A stretch of DNA of 64,000 bases from Magnetococcales bacterium (lineage in GTDB: Bacteria > Pseudomonadota > Magnetococcia > Magnetococcales > JADFXB01), in the NCBI GenBank assembly GCA_015233935.1, contig JADFXB010000001.1, forward strand, positions 19,997 to 83,996, written 5' to 3'. Both the position numbers and the translations under genes were made by a program. The notes below the pieces were generated by a model. That model did no database searches. It was not told where the DNA came from and saw only the letters and a list, made by a program, of their open reading frames with translations. Below, piece by piece: positions 9,251-19,131 of this stretch. The stretch's first letter is position 1. Each line of letters begins with the position of its first letter.

Positions 9251-10669
9251 ATGAGCCGTGGGAAAATCATAACAGCAGTAGCAAATATCATTGTTATGCT
9301 TGGTTTGTTTCTGCCCTTGTCATCCTGGGGTGACCTGGACCAGGAGATGATGGAAATGTTCAACTCCATGTCCAATTTTACCCCAGCCGATTTTTATATG
9401 AGTCAGAGACGGGGGGTGGTGACCGGCGGCAATTTCGTTGTCCGCAATAAGTTGACCAATCCCACCCTGCTGGCTTTTACCCCACCCAGCGCAAAGGCTG
9501 GTTGTGGTGGCATCGATATTTTTGGTGGCTCGTTCTCCTATATCAACAAAGACCAATTCATTGCCCTGATGCGCAGTATTGCCTCCAACGCCGCCGGGTA
9601 TGCATTTCAGTTGGCCCTGGAGGGTATGTGTCCTGAATGCGCCGCAGTCATGACTAAATTGCAGAAAGATATACAGTTTATCAACAGCCTGATGAAGAAT
9701 TCATGCCAGGCTGCCAAAGACCTTGTCAATGCATCAGGAATTGGTCCGGGGCTACGGCGGTTGGCAGGCGAACGGCAGGCCCAGGCTACCTACCTGAGCA
9801 CAAAAACCGGATTTATCTCTGACTATTTTGGTGCTGCATCCAGCACCAGTGAGCCGGAAGCAAACGCCAGATCAGCCGGTCAGGTCAGCGATCTGACCGG
9901 CAATGTGGTGAAACAATCCCTGGATGAATCAGCCGCCATGACCTGGTTCACCAATGGGGATGACTCCCTGAAAATGGCCCTCATGTCCTTGACGGGCACG
10001 TTGATCATCCACATGCCCTCCGATGGCAACCAACTCAAATATAAAATGGTCGCTCCAACGATCAAAGTGCGTGATCTCCTGGAAGGCGGCCAAGTTCAAA
10101 TTTATCAGTGTGATTCAGAACAATGTTTGGAACCCAACCAGGTAACCATTAACCTCACCGGATTGAGGCAGCGCGTCAGGCAGGTCATGTTCGGCGGCTG
10201 CTCCTTCAGCGATGCAGGATGCATGGAAGGCGTTGTCAATAAAATATTCACTCGCGCTACTGACAACAGCACCTTTACCACCCAGGAAAAACAGTTCATT
10301 GAAGCTGATCCAGTAGGGTCCATGGCCTTGATCCAGAAATTTGGCGAGGAAAGAGGTGAGGTGCGCAAGTCCGGGGACCAGTTGGTGGATATCATCGCCA
10401 CAGAGATGACCTACTCGTTGATGGATGAACTCTTCAACACGGTGACCAACGCTGTATCTGGAATATCGGCCCCCGCTGATTCTTCCATGCTAACAGTCAT
10501 GCGAACCAACCGTGATGATTTGAACGAAGAACGCCGGGTCGTAGCTCAAAAACGTCAGGCTCTGACCAACTGGCTGGAAGAGATCGACACCCAACGACGC
10601 ATGGCTTCAGACGAATCCCATGAAGCATCTCGCGTGGATCAACCACAGGCAGGACCAGATAACAAGTAA
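9251..10669 (+). CDS. traH: Conjugal transfer protein TraH-like
   Basis: Size, Cys content, signal sequence (MSRGKIITAVANIIVMLGLFLPLSSWG) and synteny between traF and traG. Confidence 0.85.
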   Translation: MSRGKIITAVANIIVMLGLFLPLSSWGDLDQEMMEMFNSMSNFTPADFYMSQRRGVVTGGNFVVRNKLTNPTLLAFTPPSAKAGCGGIDIFGGSFSYINKDQFIALMRSIASNAAGYAFQLALEGMCPECAAVMTKLQKDIQFINSLMKNSCQAAKDLVNASGIGPGLRRLAGERQAQATYLSTKTGFISDYFGAASSTSEPEANARSAGQVSDLTGNVVKQSLDESAAMTWFTNGDDSLKMALMSLTGTLIIHMPSDGNQLKYKMVAPTIKVRDLLEGGQVQIYQCDSEQCLEPNQVTINLTGLRQRVRQVMFGGCSFSDAGCMEGVVNKIFTRATDNSTFTTQEKQFIEADPVGSMALIQKFGEERGEVRKSGDQLVDIIATEMTYSLMDELFNTVTNAVSGISAPADSSMLTVMRTNRDDLNEERRVVAQKRQALTNWLEEIDTQRRMASDESHEASRVDQPQAGPDNK

Positions 10670-10678
10670 GGAGTCGTT

Positions 10679-13594
10679 ATGGCAGTCTTTGAAGTGATCT
10701 CAATCGGTGACTCTGAACTGCTGGCCAATGCCTTTCAGGCCATTGCCATGCTCTTTTCCTCTGGCAATATGGTTGACCTGATTCGCTCAGGCTTTATCGT
10801 CGGTTTATGCTTTGCCGCCATTCGATATACTTTCACTAATAAATTTGAACTCCATCATATACTTTACGCGCTCATCGTCTATATGGTGATGTTTCTTCCG
10901 AAAGCGACGGTTGCCATTGAAGATGTTTACACCAAAGAGGTGAGAGAGGTTGATAACATTCCCATTGGCGTTGCTTTTCCAATGTATTTTGTGTCCAGAG
11001 CAGGAACCTATCTGGCTCAAAATTTTGAGCAGGCATTCAACACAAATCCACAATCCAACATGCTTGAAAGCGGATACATGGCCTCGCTTCAACTCCTGCT
11101 GGATATGAGGGGACGGCGGGCAGGCACGGCGAATAGTGATCCTACCCAGAATGGTGACTTGTCAAGAACCTTGGATGAGTACGTGCGGCGATGTGTGCGG
11201 ACCGATCTGAAACTGTATGATCCGGGGAGAAATGCCGTCACCATGGAAGGGTTGATGAAATCACCAGATACCTGGGCGGCCATGCGCAATGATTTTGTCA
11301 ATATCGACTTTCTTTTGTTTACTCCCGACTATCCAAGGGGCCGCCAGATGAGCTGTAATGATGGGTATGTGGAATTGGACCGGTATATCCGGGGCAATTT
11401 CCAAACCTATTGGGATAAATATTTGCGAAGCATTTTCAGGGTCAGGAGTGGACAGAATGCCGCAGAGGAAGTGCAAACAGCCTTAGACATACTTGGGGTG
11501 TCTGCTGTTGATTCACAAAATTTCATGATCAATTCATTGATGTCCTCCTATTTACAGAAAGGCCCTGCCGCCTTTCTCATCCGTCCTGCTTTGGAACGCA
11601 CCAGGTTACACCTGTCAACATCTGGGTCGATCTTCCTTGAGTTTGCAAGACCACTGATGGCTTTTGCCGAAACCTTTACCGTGGCCGCAGCCCCGTTCGT
11701 GGCATTCATGTTGTCCCTTGGGGCTTACGGAATGTCTGTGGCTGCCAAATATTTCCAATTGGCCATTTGGGTATCCCTGTGGGCACCTATCATGGCCATT
11801 AATAATATGTATGTTCACATTTCAACCACCAACGCCCTGGCACGGCTGTCTGAAAACGCCGAGGTCAACGGAGCAAGCCTGGTGAGCATGGGTACCCTGG
11901 GACAGTTCTACGACACCCTGGCAACCTGGGTTGCAGTAGGTGGGAATCTGATGGCGGCCACCCCGGTTCTGTCGATGGCTCTGATGGCAGGCAGCCTGTC
12001 TGCTTTTTCCAAGATTGCCAGCAATATTGACAGTGCTGCATCCAAAAGCATCGATACCAAAAGCATGGCCCCAGATCCAATGGAAGTATCGGCACCGCTC
12101 AAGGTTATGCCAAAGTCCGAATATAACCCGAATCTGCGGTCAATGAGCACCTACGGGGTAGCCTCTCCCACAGAAAGCATCGGTGGGACACTGGCTTCTG
12201 GTATTACCAGTCAAAAACAGTCGGTGACCAGTGCCGATCAGACCATGACCAAATCCCTTGGCGAGATGCAATCAACCATCAAGAGCCACCAGGGTTCCTA
12301 CGACCATTCAAAAAGCTTTGCCGAAAACCTCATTCAATCCCACGCCAAACAGGATCAGGTGGTGGGAGGAATGGTGCAAAGTGTCATGAACGCCAGCAAG
12401 ATGTCCGTTGGGGAGAACCAGGAGGTATCGAACGCTTTGTCAATGGTCCTGGGTGGCGCACTTGGCGGGGAGACACCCATTTTTAGTCTGAAAGGAAAAT
12501 TGGAAGAAACCCTCCGCGCTACCGGCAAGGTGGATGCCAGCAAGGCAAAGGAGCTGTCTGCCAACGCCATGCAAATGATGTCCAGCCAGACCTCCGGGAC
12601 CGAAGCGTTTCAGCATGCCGCCAAGGAGGATAATCAACACAATTATAGGTCGGTGTTCAGTACGTTGGCCGCCCGCCAATCGACCGAACAGCTCATGCAA
12701 GCCGCCTCACGCAAAATCACCGCCAGCGAATCGTTATCCAGGATGGAATCCGCCCAAAATCAAGTTGGTAGCAGTGCCGTGCTGAAATATGATGAATTGG
12801 GCACGGCGTTGGCGAATAGTCCAGAGACAATGGCACAAATGAGATCCCATCTTTTCTCGCATGGAAACGATCCCAATCTTGATACCGTCTTTTCCAATGC
12901 AAGAAAGCAGATGAATAGTTCTGGCGTCTCCTTTTCCTCATCCGATGCGTCTGATGCCTTGCAAGGCTACCTGGCATTGAAGCAGTTGAACCCTGCCGCC
13001 GCCGCAGAAATCCTCACCACCACAAAACTGCCTACCATGGCCGGGCAATTTGCAAACATTAAACCAGACCGAAATCTGGGTGTTGAAAAGCAAGCCGATA
13101 ACGTGGCGCAACATGTGGCACAAGCATCACCTGGTTGGGGAAAAGCGGTTGCAGATGGCCAAAATATGGATGGTGGGCCTACCCCTCAAGAGAGGTGGGA
13201 CCGGGGTGCAGGCGTTGCGAAAAACGCTGTGGGATTTGATCCTGATTCCGTAAAAACCAAATCACATCAAGTTCCTTCTACTCCTCCCACCGAAGTAGGT
13301 TGGAAAGAAGGTGAGCAGGTCAGGCGTGATGTGGAGGGTGCCGATCTTAAAAAGGGTGTTCGAGAGAAGGCCTTTCCAGATCGTCCTGTTGATTATGATG
13401 AACTGTTATCACAAACATCTATAAGAAAGGTTTCCAAAGAAGCCATTCCTGATTTTGTGTTAGATTATACTCCTCTACCTGATGGACGTTCAAAAAGAGA
13501 AGCACTATGGGGCGATCTCGGTGAAGCTTTAACAAACAGGGTAAAGAGTAGCCTCAGTGATATTGACAGGTTTAAAACAAATTCAGATAAATAA
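10679..13594 (+). CDS. traG: Conjugal transfer protein TraG-like (N-terminal membrane domain plus long coiled C-terminus)
   Basis: Directly downstream of traH; multiple TM segments then a Ser/Gln/Met-rich tail. Confidence 0.85.
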   Translation: MAVFEVISIGDSELLANAFQAIAMLFSSGNMVDLIRSGFIVGLCFAAIRYTFTNKFELHHILYALIVYMVMFLPKATVAIEDVYTKEVREVDNIPIGVAFPMYFVSRAGTYLAQNFEQAFNTNPQSNMLESGYMASLQLLLDMRGRRAGTANSDPTQNGDLSRTLDEYVRRCVRTDLKLYDPGRNAVTMEGLMKSPDTWAAMRNDFVNIDFLLFTPDYPRGRQMSCNDGYVELDRYIRGNFQTYWDKYLRSIFRVRSGQNAAEEVQTALDILGVSAVDSQNFMINSLMSSYLQKGPAAFLIRPALERTRLHLSTSGSIFLEFARPLMAFAETFTVAAAPFVAFMLSLGAYGMSVAAKYFQLAIWVSLWAPIMAINNMYVHISTTNALARLSENAEVNGASLVSMGTLGQFYDTLATWVAVGGNLMAATPVLSMALMAGSLSAFSKIASNIDSAASKSIDTKSMAPDPMEVSAPLKVMPKSEYNPNLRSMSTYGVASPTESIGGTLASGITSQKQSVTSADQTMTKSLGEMQSTIKSHQGSYDHSKSFAENLIQSHAKQDQVVGGMVQSVMNASKMSVGENQEVSNALSMVLGGALGGETPIFSLKGKLEETLRATGKVDASKAKELSANAMQMMSSQTSGTEAFQHAAKEDNQHNYRSVFSTLAARQSTEQLMQAASRKITASESLSRMESAQNQVGSSAVLKYDELGTALANSPETMAQMRSHLFSHGNDPNLDTVFSNARKQMNSSGVSFSSSDASDALQGYLALKQLNPAAAAEILTTTKLPTMAGQFANIKPDRNLGVEKQADNVAQHVAQASPGWGKAVADGQNMDGGPTPQERWDRGAGVAKNAVGFDPDSVKTKSHQVPSTPPTEVGWKEGEQVRRDVEGADLKKGVREKAFPDRPVDYDELLSQTSIRKVSKEAIPDFVLDYTPLPDGRSKREALWGDLGEALTNRVKSSLSDIDRFKTNSDK

Positions 13595-13687
13595 CTAAAA
13601 TTCAGTGATCTTTGCTGTCATGCTGAAGTTGATAAAGTCAGTCACAGCAAGGACATTGTGTCTTTGGCTGCAACGGTCGCCAATCCC

Positions 13688-14881
13688 TTAGTAGGCATCA
13701 TCGCCACATGTACAATTGGTATTACCACAGGTGAGGCAACCCCCAGCTTGTCGTCCTTCCCTTCGTAGTTTTATAAAACTAAACATAGACTTTTGCAGAT
13801 CATCATCAGCTTGTTTTTGGACTTCTGGAAAACATGATGAAGACAGTACAGATGACTTGCCTACACATACATTGCTTGCACTTTTAGACATAATCTGATT
13901 TATTTTGGTATTTGGTTCTTCTCTCTCACCTCTTGGCATAAAATATAATCCTGCCATCAATGATGCTATCGGAACAGCTATTACTGAATATACAAAATAT
14001 ATAATTATACGATCAAATAAATCCTTATTAGTGAAATAAGAAGCTACCAACAACGCTAGCATAACAGATAGAAAATATATAAATATTTTTTGGTAAGTCC
14101 CTCTGCTTTGTGGTTTGTTACTAACTGGCCATCTGCTCATAGCCTCATTTAAAGAAGTTTCAGATACAATATTGCCATTAAGTGCAAGCGCAATAGATGT
14201 TTCACATTTTTGTGTTTGTTTTTCTAACGCATCGCTCTCATTAATTTTATATTTGTGTTCATTTTTCAATTTTTGTTTATCCTCTATTGCTTTCAATTTT
14301 AAGGTTTTCCAAGCATCGTAGGAGTTTGTGGTAAAGCTTTGCTGAGCAATTTTCGTTATGCGTCGGATGGCCTCACCGAGAGTAAGAAAATTGTCTGGTT
14401 TATAACCTTCAAAGGATACGCCTATCCCAGTGGATATTGTAAGCCCGATAGCGTTGTCAACAACATTCTCGTGGCCATTGGCTTGCAGAAATTCCTTCAC
14501 CGTCTGGGTATGGCCGTAATTCTGGTGGAGCGGGTTCTCTCTTTGTTCGACCACGTTACCATCGGCATCCAGCACATCCCATGGCCCTTTCTTATTGCAC
14601 CTTAAACGACAATCCCAATTCTTCACCTCAATGACCAGGATGGAATTGCCTGCACGGGCAATGATATCAATTTGGTTAACGTTCCTGTTACCCTTCAAAT
14701 ACACATCATGCAGTATATGGGTGATCTCCAGGTCTGCCAGTGCCTGCAAGACTTTGCGCTCCCCGTCGTTCCCCTTCTGTTGCTCCATTTCCGCACGAGT
14801 GAGGGGAGCCGGTGCAGTAATGATTTTGTACGCACTGTGCAGAAGAAGCAAAACGAAAATCAAGGTAAGTAGCGCACCCAT
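13688..14881 (-). CDS. NERD (nuclease-related) domain membrane protein with Cys-rich C-terminus
   Basis: GNDGERKVLQAL...NRNVNQIDIIARAGNSILVIEVKNWD; C-terminal GGCLTCGNTNCTCGD. Confidence 0.85.
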   Translation of the reverse strand: MGALLTLIFVLLLLHSAYKIITAPAPLTRAEMEQQKGNDGERKVLQALADLEITHILHDVYLKGNRNVNQIDIIARAGNSILVIEVKNWDCRLRCNKKGPWDVLDADGNVVEQRENPLHQNYGHTQTVKEFLQANGHENVVDNAIGLTISTGIGVSFEGYKPDNFLTLGEAIRRITKIAQQSFTTNSYDAWKTLKLKAIEDKQKLKNEHKYKINESDALEKQTQKCETSIALALNGNIVSETSLNEAMSRWPVSNKPQSRGTYQKIFIYFLSVMLALLVASYFTNKDLFDRIIIYFVYSVIAVPIASLMAGLYFMPRGEREEPNTKINQIMSKSASNVCVGKSSVLSSSCFPEVQKQADDDLQKSMFSFIKLRREGRQAGGCLTCGNTNCTCGDDAY

Positions 14882-15400
14882 GGCAAGCCCCTTGGAGGTA
14901 CAGAGTTTTCCAGATCATTCTAATTCATCATCTTTATAGTAAATCATTCTGACAAATAATACAATTAAAAAATATTTAATATTTGAAAATAGATATTTTT
15001 TCCAATCTATATTTTTTATTCAAATGAATATCTTGACCGAATGACAATTAAAAGATTGTTTTGATTCTTGATTTGGATTTGTTCAGAGGAAACCCGATGA
15101 CGGCGATAGGCTAAAAAAAGGTTGAACCTCGTTGCCAGACAAATAGAATAACCATTCTCTATTAACAATACAACTGACGTGCCAATCCTGATGTATGGCT
15201 TGGAGGACAGTACCATCCTTGCCGCTCACTTTTCGTGATTCCCTGTCCCTCGGTGATATCCGCTGAAAAGGCGTTAACACCATCTTGCAAAAAATGAGTT
15301 CGCAAAATAAAGAACATTGAAATATTTTTACATAATGTTTAGCTTATGCTAACAATGTTTGACAATGTAGTAATAATATCCATGTGTTACACTGTCAGGA

Positions 15401-16288
15401 GTGGCAATGATCACATTAAATAATAATGAATTTTATTCATTAAATACAATTTATAGGAAAAAATATGCCTTGTTTTTGATCATCTGCCTTGGAACTTTGG
15501 CCGGATGTGTCGCAAGCACTCCACCCAAGACTGACGACCAACAAAGTAACAATAAAGAGAGTCAGTGTGGGGATGTTGATGAATATATTGAAAAAATTTA
15601 TAATCCGCTAAATTATCTAGCAAGAGGAGTGCTAAGCATCTCTCCTGTAGCCCGCAAAGAGTTGAAGAATGGAGATATTGCTAATGCACATAGGCGAAGA
15701 GTAGATTGTTTCCGTGCAGAAGCTGGGAAAGGGAATGCCAGCTCCCAATTCAATCTTGGTGCAGCCTACTATTATGGTGAGGGGGTAAAACAGGATTTTA
15801 CCGAAGCCGCAAGGTGGTTTCGCGAATCTGCCAATAATGGAAATGTCAACGGACAATTTGCCACGGGTGTTTGCCATGAGAAAGGACAAGGAGTTGTAAA
15901 AAATTACAATGAAGCGATAAAATGGTACCGCAAGGCTGCGGACCAAGGCAATGTAACAGCACCTAAACGAATTGAAGAAATAAATAAAATACTTCAAGAA
16001 ATTGCTGAGGAGGAAAAACTAAAAAATGATCGCGCCCAAAAATTGATTAAAGACCGGGAAGAATATATTAAAGGCCAATTGGAGAAAGCAAGAATCTTCA
16101 GAAAAACCGTGCAGGTCGGATCAGAGACAAATTGCGGACCAGTCATTGATATTAGAGATAAGCTAATAAAAATATATTTCCCAGTGAAGGAATATGGCAA
16201 TGAGCACTGGATAAAAAAGGAGCAATTATTTCCTCCCGGTTATGGTTGCTATTTTTATAACGGGCAATATGAACCACCTATTAAGTAA
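15401..16288 (+). CDS. Sel1/TPR-like repeat lipoprotein
   Basis: Lipobox LGTLAGC; AxxGNxxAQFNLGxxYYxGEGVxQDxxEAxxWFRxxA repeats. Confidence 0.8.
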   Translation: MAMITLNNNEFYSLNTIYRKKYALFLIICLGTLAGCVASTPPKTDDQQSNNKESQCGDVDEYIEKIYNPLNYLARGVLSISPVARKELKNGDIANAHRRRVDCFRAEAGKGNASSQFNLGAAYYYGEGVKQDFTEAARWFRESANNGNVNGQFATGVCHEKGQGVVKNYNEAIKWYRKAADQGNVTAPKRIEEINKILQEIAEEEKLKNDRAQKLIKDREEYIKGQLEKARIFRKTVQVGSETNCGPVIDIRDKLIKIYFPVKEYGNEHWIKKEQLFPPGYGCYFYNGQYEPPIK

Positions 16289-16344
16289 AAACGCAATTCA
16301 CAAATGCTTATTTTAAAGTTGATGGTTCTGCTTCTCAACGATGG

Positions 16345-16686
16345 TCACTGATTCTTATTTACTTCAATCCATGCATCCAATAATGCATGGATGTTTACCA
16401 AATAGATTGATGCCTTGCATTCATTTTCTTCTGCAATATTCTGCTTCTCAACTTTAATCCATGCATCCAATAATGCATGGATTTTTACCAAATAGATTAA
16501 TGCCTTGCATTCATTTTCTTCTGCAATAGATTCTTCTAAATATCTCCACCAACGATCTATATCATATTCAACATATTCGAGTTTCATCCTGTATTTCTCT
16601 GATGGTTTCATTATTTCAAAAATTCTATCATATTGGGACATCCAAGAATGATACTCATCGTTTAATAGAAAAATAATTTTTTCCAT
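16345..16686 (-). CDS. Hypothetical protein with internal tandem duplication
   Basis: AEENECKALIYLVKIHALLDAWIKVEKQN / AEENECKASIYLVNIHALLDAWIEVNKNQ. Confidence 0.55.
   Translation of the reverse strand: MEKIIFLLNDEYHSWMSQYDRIFEIMKPSEKYRMKLEYVEYDIDRWWRYLEESIAEENECKALIYLVKIHALLDAWIKVEKQNIAEENECKASIYLVNIHALLDAWIEVNKNQ
16366..16528. repeat. 73-bp direct repeats, period 90 bp (16366-16438 and 16456-16528)
   Basis: 71/73 identical by eye; each unit contains ATCCATGCAT/ATGCATGGAT inverted repeat. Confidence 0.85.
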
Positions 16687-16712
16687 TTGAACTCCATTAC
16701 TTTATATTGATA

Positions 16713-16748
16713 AGCCCCAAGCGAAGGAATGACCCTTCGCTTGGGGCT
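16713..16748. terminator. Strong hairpin, 15-bp perfect stem, likely terminator
   Basis: AGCCCCAAGCGAAGG-aatgac-CCTTCGCTTGGGGCT between two minus-strand genes. Confidence 0.6.
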
Positions 16749-16766
16749 AAAGCACAGATTAAGTAT

Positions 16767-17432
16767 TTAATATTCCTTATATTTAGAAACCACCACACCG
16801 ATGATTTTGAAGGCTGAGGAGACCTCAATCAGAGGATAGCGGGGGTTCAAGGGTTTGAGAAATTTTTGCCCGCCATCGAGCATTAGTTGCTTGAAAGTGG
16901 TACGGCCTTCATCGGTGTAGGCGATGACGAACTTTCTGTGTTCTGGGGTGACATTTGGGTCCACAATAATGATATCTCCTTCGGAGAATTCATTTTCCAT
17001 GGAGTCACCGGAAACCCGTAGTGCGAAGGCTTGTTTGCTGACCCGATGGGTGATAGGAACCCACGATTCCACTTCCGATTGCTTGTAACCTTCCTGGCCC
17101 TGCCAAACTGCGGCTTTTTCCCAACTAATCAATGGAATGCGGGGAGTCTGATGCATGGGTATTTGGTGGGTTTCCCTGTGCCCGCCTTGCATGACAGTGG
17201 CAGTACCGCTATTGCTGTTGCTGCTGATCATATTTCCCCTCCCCGTCTCCAACCATATGGGGTCAACGCCGCAAGTGACAGCGATGGCGACAGTACGCCG
17301 GGAGGAGCGGGAGCGTCCGCATTCCAGTTTGTGGATAGCAGTTTGGCTGATGCCTATTCGGTCGGCCAACTCCTTTTGGGTGAATCCGGCATTTTTGCGA
17401 ACAGTCTGAACACGGTCACTAAGCTTCATCAT
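16767..17432 (-). CDS. XRE-family HTH repressor with S24/LexA-like peptidase domain (phage CI-like)
   Basis: N-terminal HTH FTQKELADRIGISQTAIHKLECGRSR; C-terminal ALRVSGDSMENEFSEGDIIIVDP. Confidence 0.9.
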   Translation of the reverse strand: MMKLSDRVQTVRKNAGFTQKELADRIGISQTAIHKLECGRSRSSRRTVAIAVTCGVDPIWLETGRGNMISSNSNSGTATVMQGGHRETHQIPMHQTPRIPLISWEKAAVWQGQEGYKQSEVESWVPITHRVSKQAFALRVSGDSMENEFSEGDIIIVDPNVTPEHRKFVIAYTDEGRTTFKQLMLDGGQKFLKPLNPRYPLIEVSSAFKIIGVVVSKYKEY

Positions 17433-17439
17433 TGCTTGA

Positions 17440-18309
17440 TTACTCGCTTTCTTGAGTTTGGTTTGAATTCGCCAGTTTCCCTTTGGCTATCAGCTTCCTC
17501 TTAAATGCGGAAGCCTTGGCATGGATCAGCTTTTGATCATCCCCTGAGCTGACGGCCTCCCGGTAAGCCTGGCTGGCGTTTCCTGTCTGTTGGTAAATCT
17601 CAATGAATCTTGCTTCCATTGAGTCGGTGATTGGCAGCTTTCTATGCCGTTTTTCTGGTTCAACCTGGGGAACCAGAGATTGCAGGTTGGTTTTTTCCTC
17701 GTCTGTTTGTTCCTGCAAGGGCAGATTGACCAAGTGCATGTTTTCTATTTCCATCTGCCGTTTGGTCATGTCATGGCGGGCCATAGCGTACTGGTGAAGC
17801 GTCTCACCCATTTTGATAATGGATTCTTTTACCTTCGGAACTAATTCTGAGATGATTTTGGTAGCGTCTCCGGGGAGACTATGATAGAGGCTAAAGAGGA
17901 TGACGTTAGTAATGCTATGGGCGATTGGCTTGGGCATGGGATGTGGTAAAGGGATGGGCTTGTCTTGATACTTCCCATGCTTTCGGATCGCAGGTAAAAC
18001 CTCAGAGGTGACCCATTTTTTGAATATTTTGGCTTCAGGCTTGGTTGAGCCAAAAATTAGAGCGTATACACCGGATTCGTTGATGTAGTTTGACCTCTGA
18101 TTGCGCCCCATGCTATCGATGACGTCGCTTTTAGCGACATCATCTTTGTCTACGTGAGTGGCAACTGCATCGCGTGGGGTGGCATAACCTAACGCCACAC
18201 ATACATCATTGGCATTGAACCAAGGGTTTCCTTCCTTATTGATCTGAATACGGATCTGTTGCCGCCCGAAGTTAAGGGGGATGAGGGGGTTCGGAATGTC
18301 TTGCGTCAT
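17440..18309 (-). CDS. BRO-N domain antirepressor-like protein
   Basis: PWFNANDVCVALGYATPRDAVATHVDKDDV...YINESGVYALIFGSTKPEAKIFKKWVTSEVLPAIRKHGKY. Confidence 0.9.
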   Translation of the reverse strand: MTQDIPNPLIPLNFGRQQIRIQINKEGNPWFNANDVCVALGYATPRDAVATHVDKDDVAKSDVIDSMGRNQRSNYINESGVYALIFGSTKPEAKIFKKWVTSEVLPAIRKHGKYQDKPIPLPHPMPKPIAHSITNVILFSLYHSLPGDATKIISELVPKVKESIIKMGETLHQYAMARHDMTKRQMEIENMHLVNLPLQEQTDEEKTNLQSLVPQVEPEKRHRKLPITDSMEARFIEIYQQTGNASQAYREAVSSGDDQKLIHAKASAFKRKLIAKGKLANSNQTQESE

Positions 18310-18320
18310 TGGATTATTCC

Positions 18321-18812
18321 TTATCGCTGTTTTCTAAATTCCCAGGGAGGTTGAGGATTGGGAGCTGCCCACAAACCCCTTTTTGCATCCATCGCCTCCT
18401 GCTGGAATTGAAACAAGGTAGGATCTTTAGCGTACTGCTCATAAGTCCAGGCCATGCCCTGACGCACCTGCTCGGCATTGATGTTGGTATTACCCAGAAA
18501 AAGGGTGGCCATGGTACGGTTGTAGCGGTCTTTATTCTTGGTAGGGGGAATGATGATAGAAACCTTTTTCCCCATGACCATGGCGGCAAGATGCTGGCGG
18601 GACTCTTTTCCATACGGCTGGTTACTTTCCGGCGCATCAATTTGTGCGAGACGTAAGCGGGTTTCGTTGCCATCGAGCATGGCAACAACCGTATCCCCAT
18701 CCACGACTCGGACAATTTCCCCTTCTTTCTTGGCAGGCTGACAAGCAGTGAGAATGATAGAAAGCAGAGAGAAGATGAGTATGACAACTATACGCCTTGG
18801 ATTGCCGTTCAT
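18321..18812 (-). CDS. Thermonuclease-family (SNase-like) lipoprotein nuclease
   Basis: VVDGDTVVAMLDGNETRLRLAQIDAPESNQPYGKES; lipoprotein signal SIILTAC. Confidence 0.9.
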   Translation of the reverse strand: MNGNPRRIVVILIFSLLSIILTACQPAKKEGEIVRVVDGDTVVAMLDGNETRLRLAQIDAPESNQPYGKESRQHLAAMVMGKKVSIIIPPTKNKDRYNRTMATLFLGNTNINAEQVRQGMAWTYEQYAKDPTLFQFQQEAMDAKRGLWAAPNPQPPWEFRKQR

Positions 18813-18813
18813 A

Positions 18814-19131
18814 TCATTCTCCGAGCATTTCATTCAAATCATCATCAGAACAAAGATTTTCAAGGTTATAGTTCATGGAACCTGAAGAAGAGGATTGTTG
18901 ATGGATAGCAGGTTCGGATGGCATTGGACGCTCTGTATTTTGTTGAAAGGAAATTTTTCCTTGCAGAATCATCAAGCCGCATTGAGCCAGATAGCGCATC
19001 CTTGCTCCTCGCGCCATAGGATCTCTGCCCAAGAATTCGTTGAAAAGTTCTGGTTCGGCATCCTCGTTAAGAATGATTTGCAATCTTATTTTCCGAGGGA
19101 GAATTTTGGTTCCCATAGTCTTATCCATCAC
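18814..19131 (-). CDS. Small protein coupled to ParM-like gene (candidate ParR/StbB-like adaptor)
   Basis: Start overlaps the stop of the actin-like gene; position and size typical of ParR. Confidence 0.45.
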   Translation of the reverse strand: MMDKTMGTKILPRKIRLQIILNEDAEPELFNEFLGRDPMARGARMRYLAQCGLMILQGKISFQQNTERPMPSEPAIHQQSSSSGSMNYNLENLCSDDDLNEMLGE

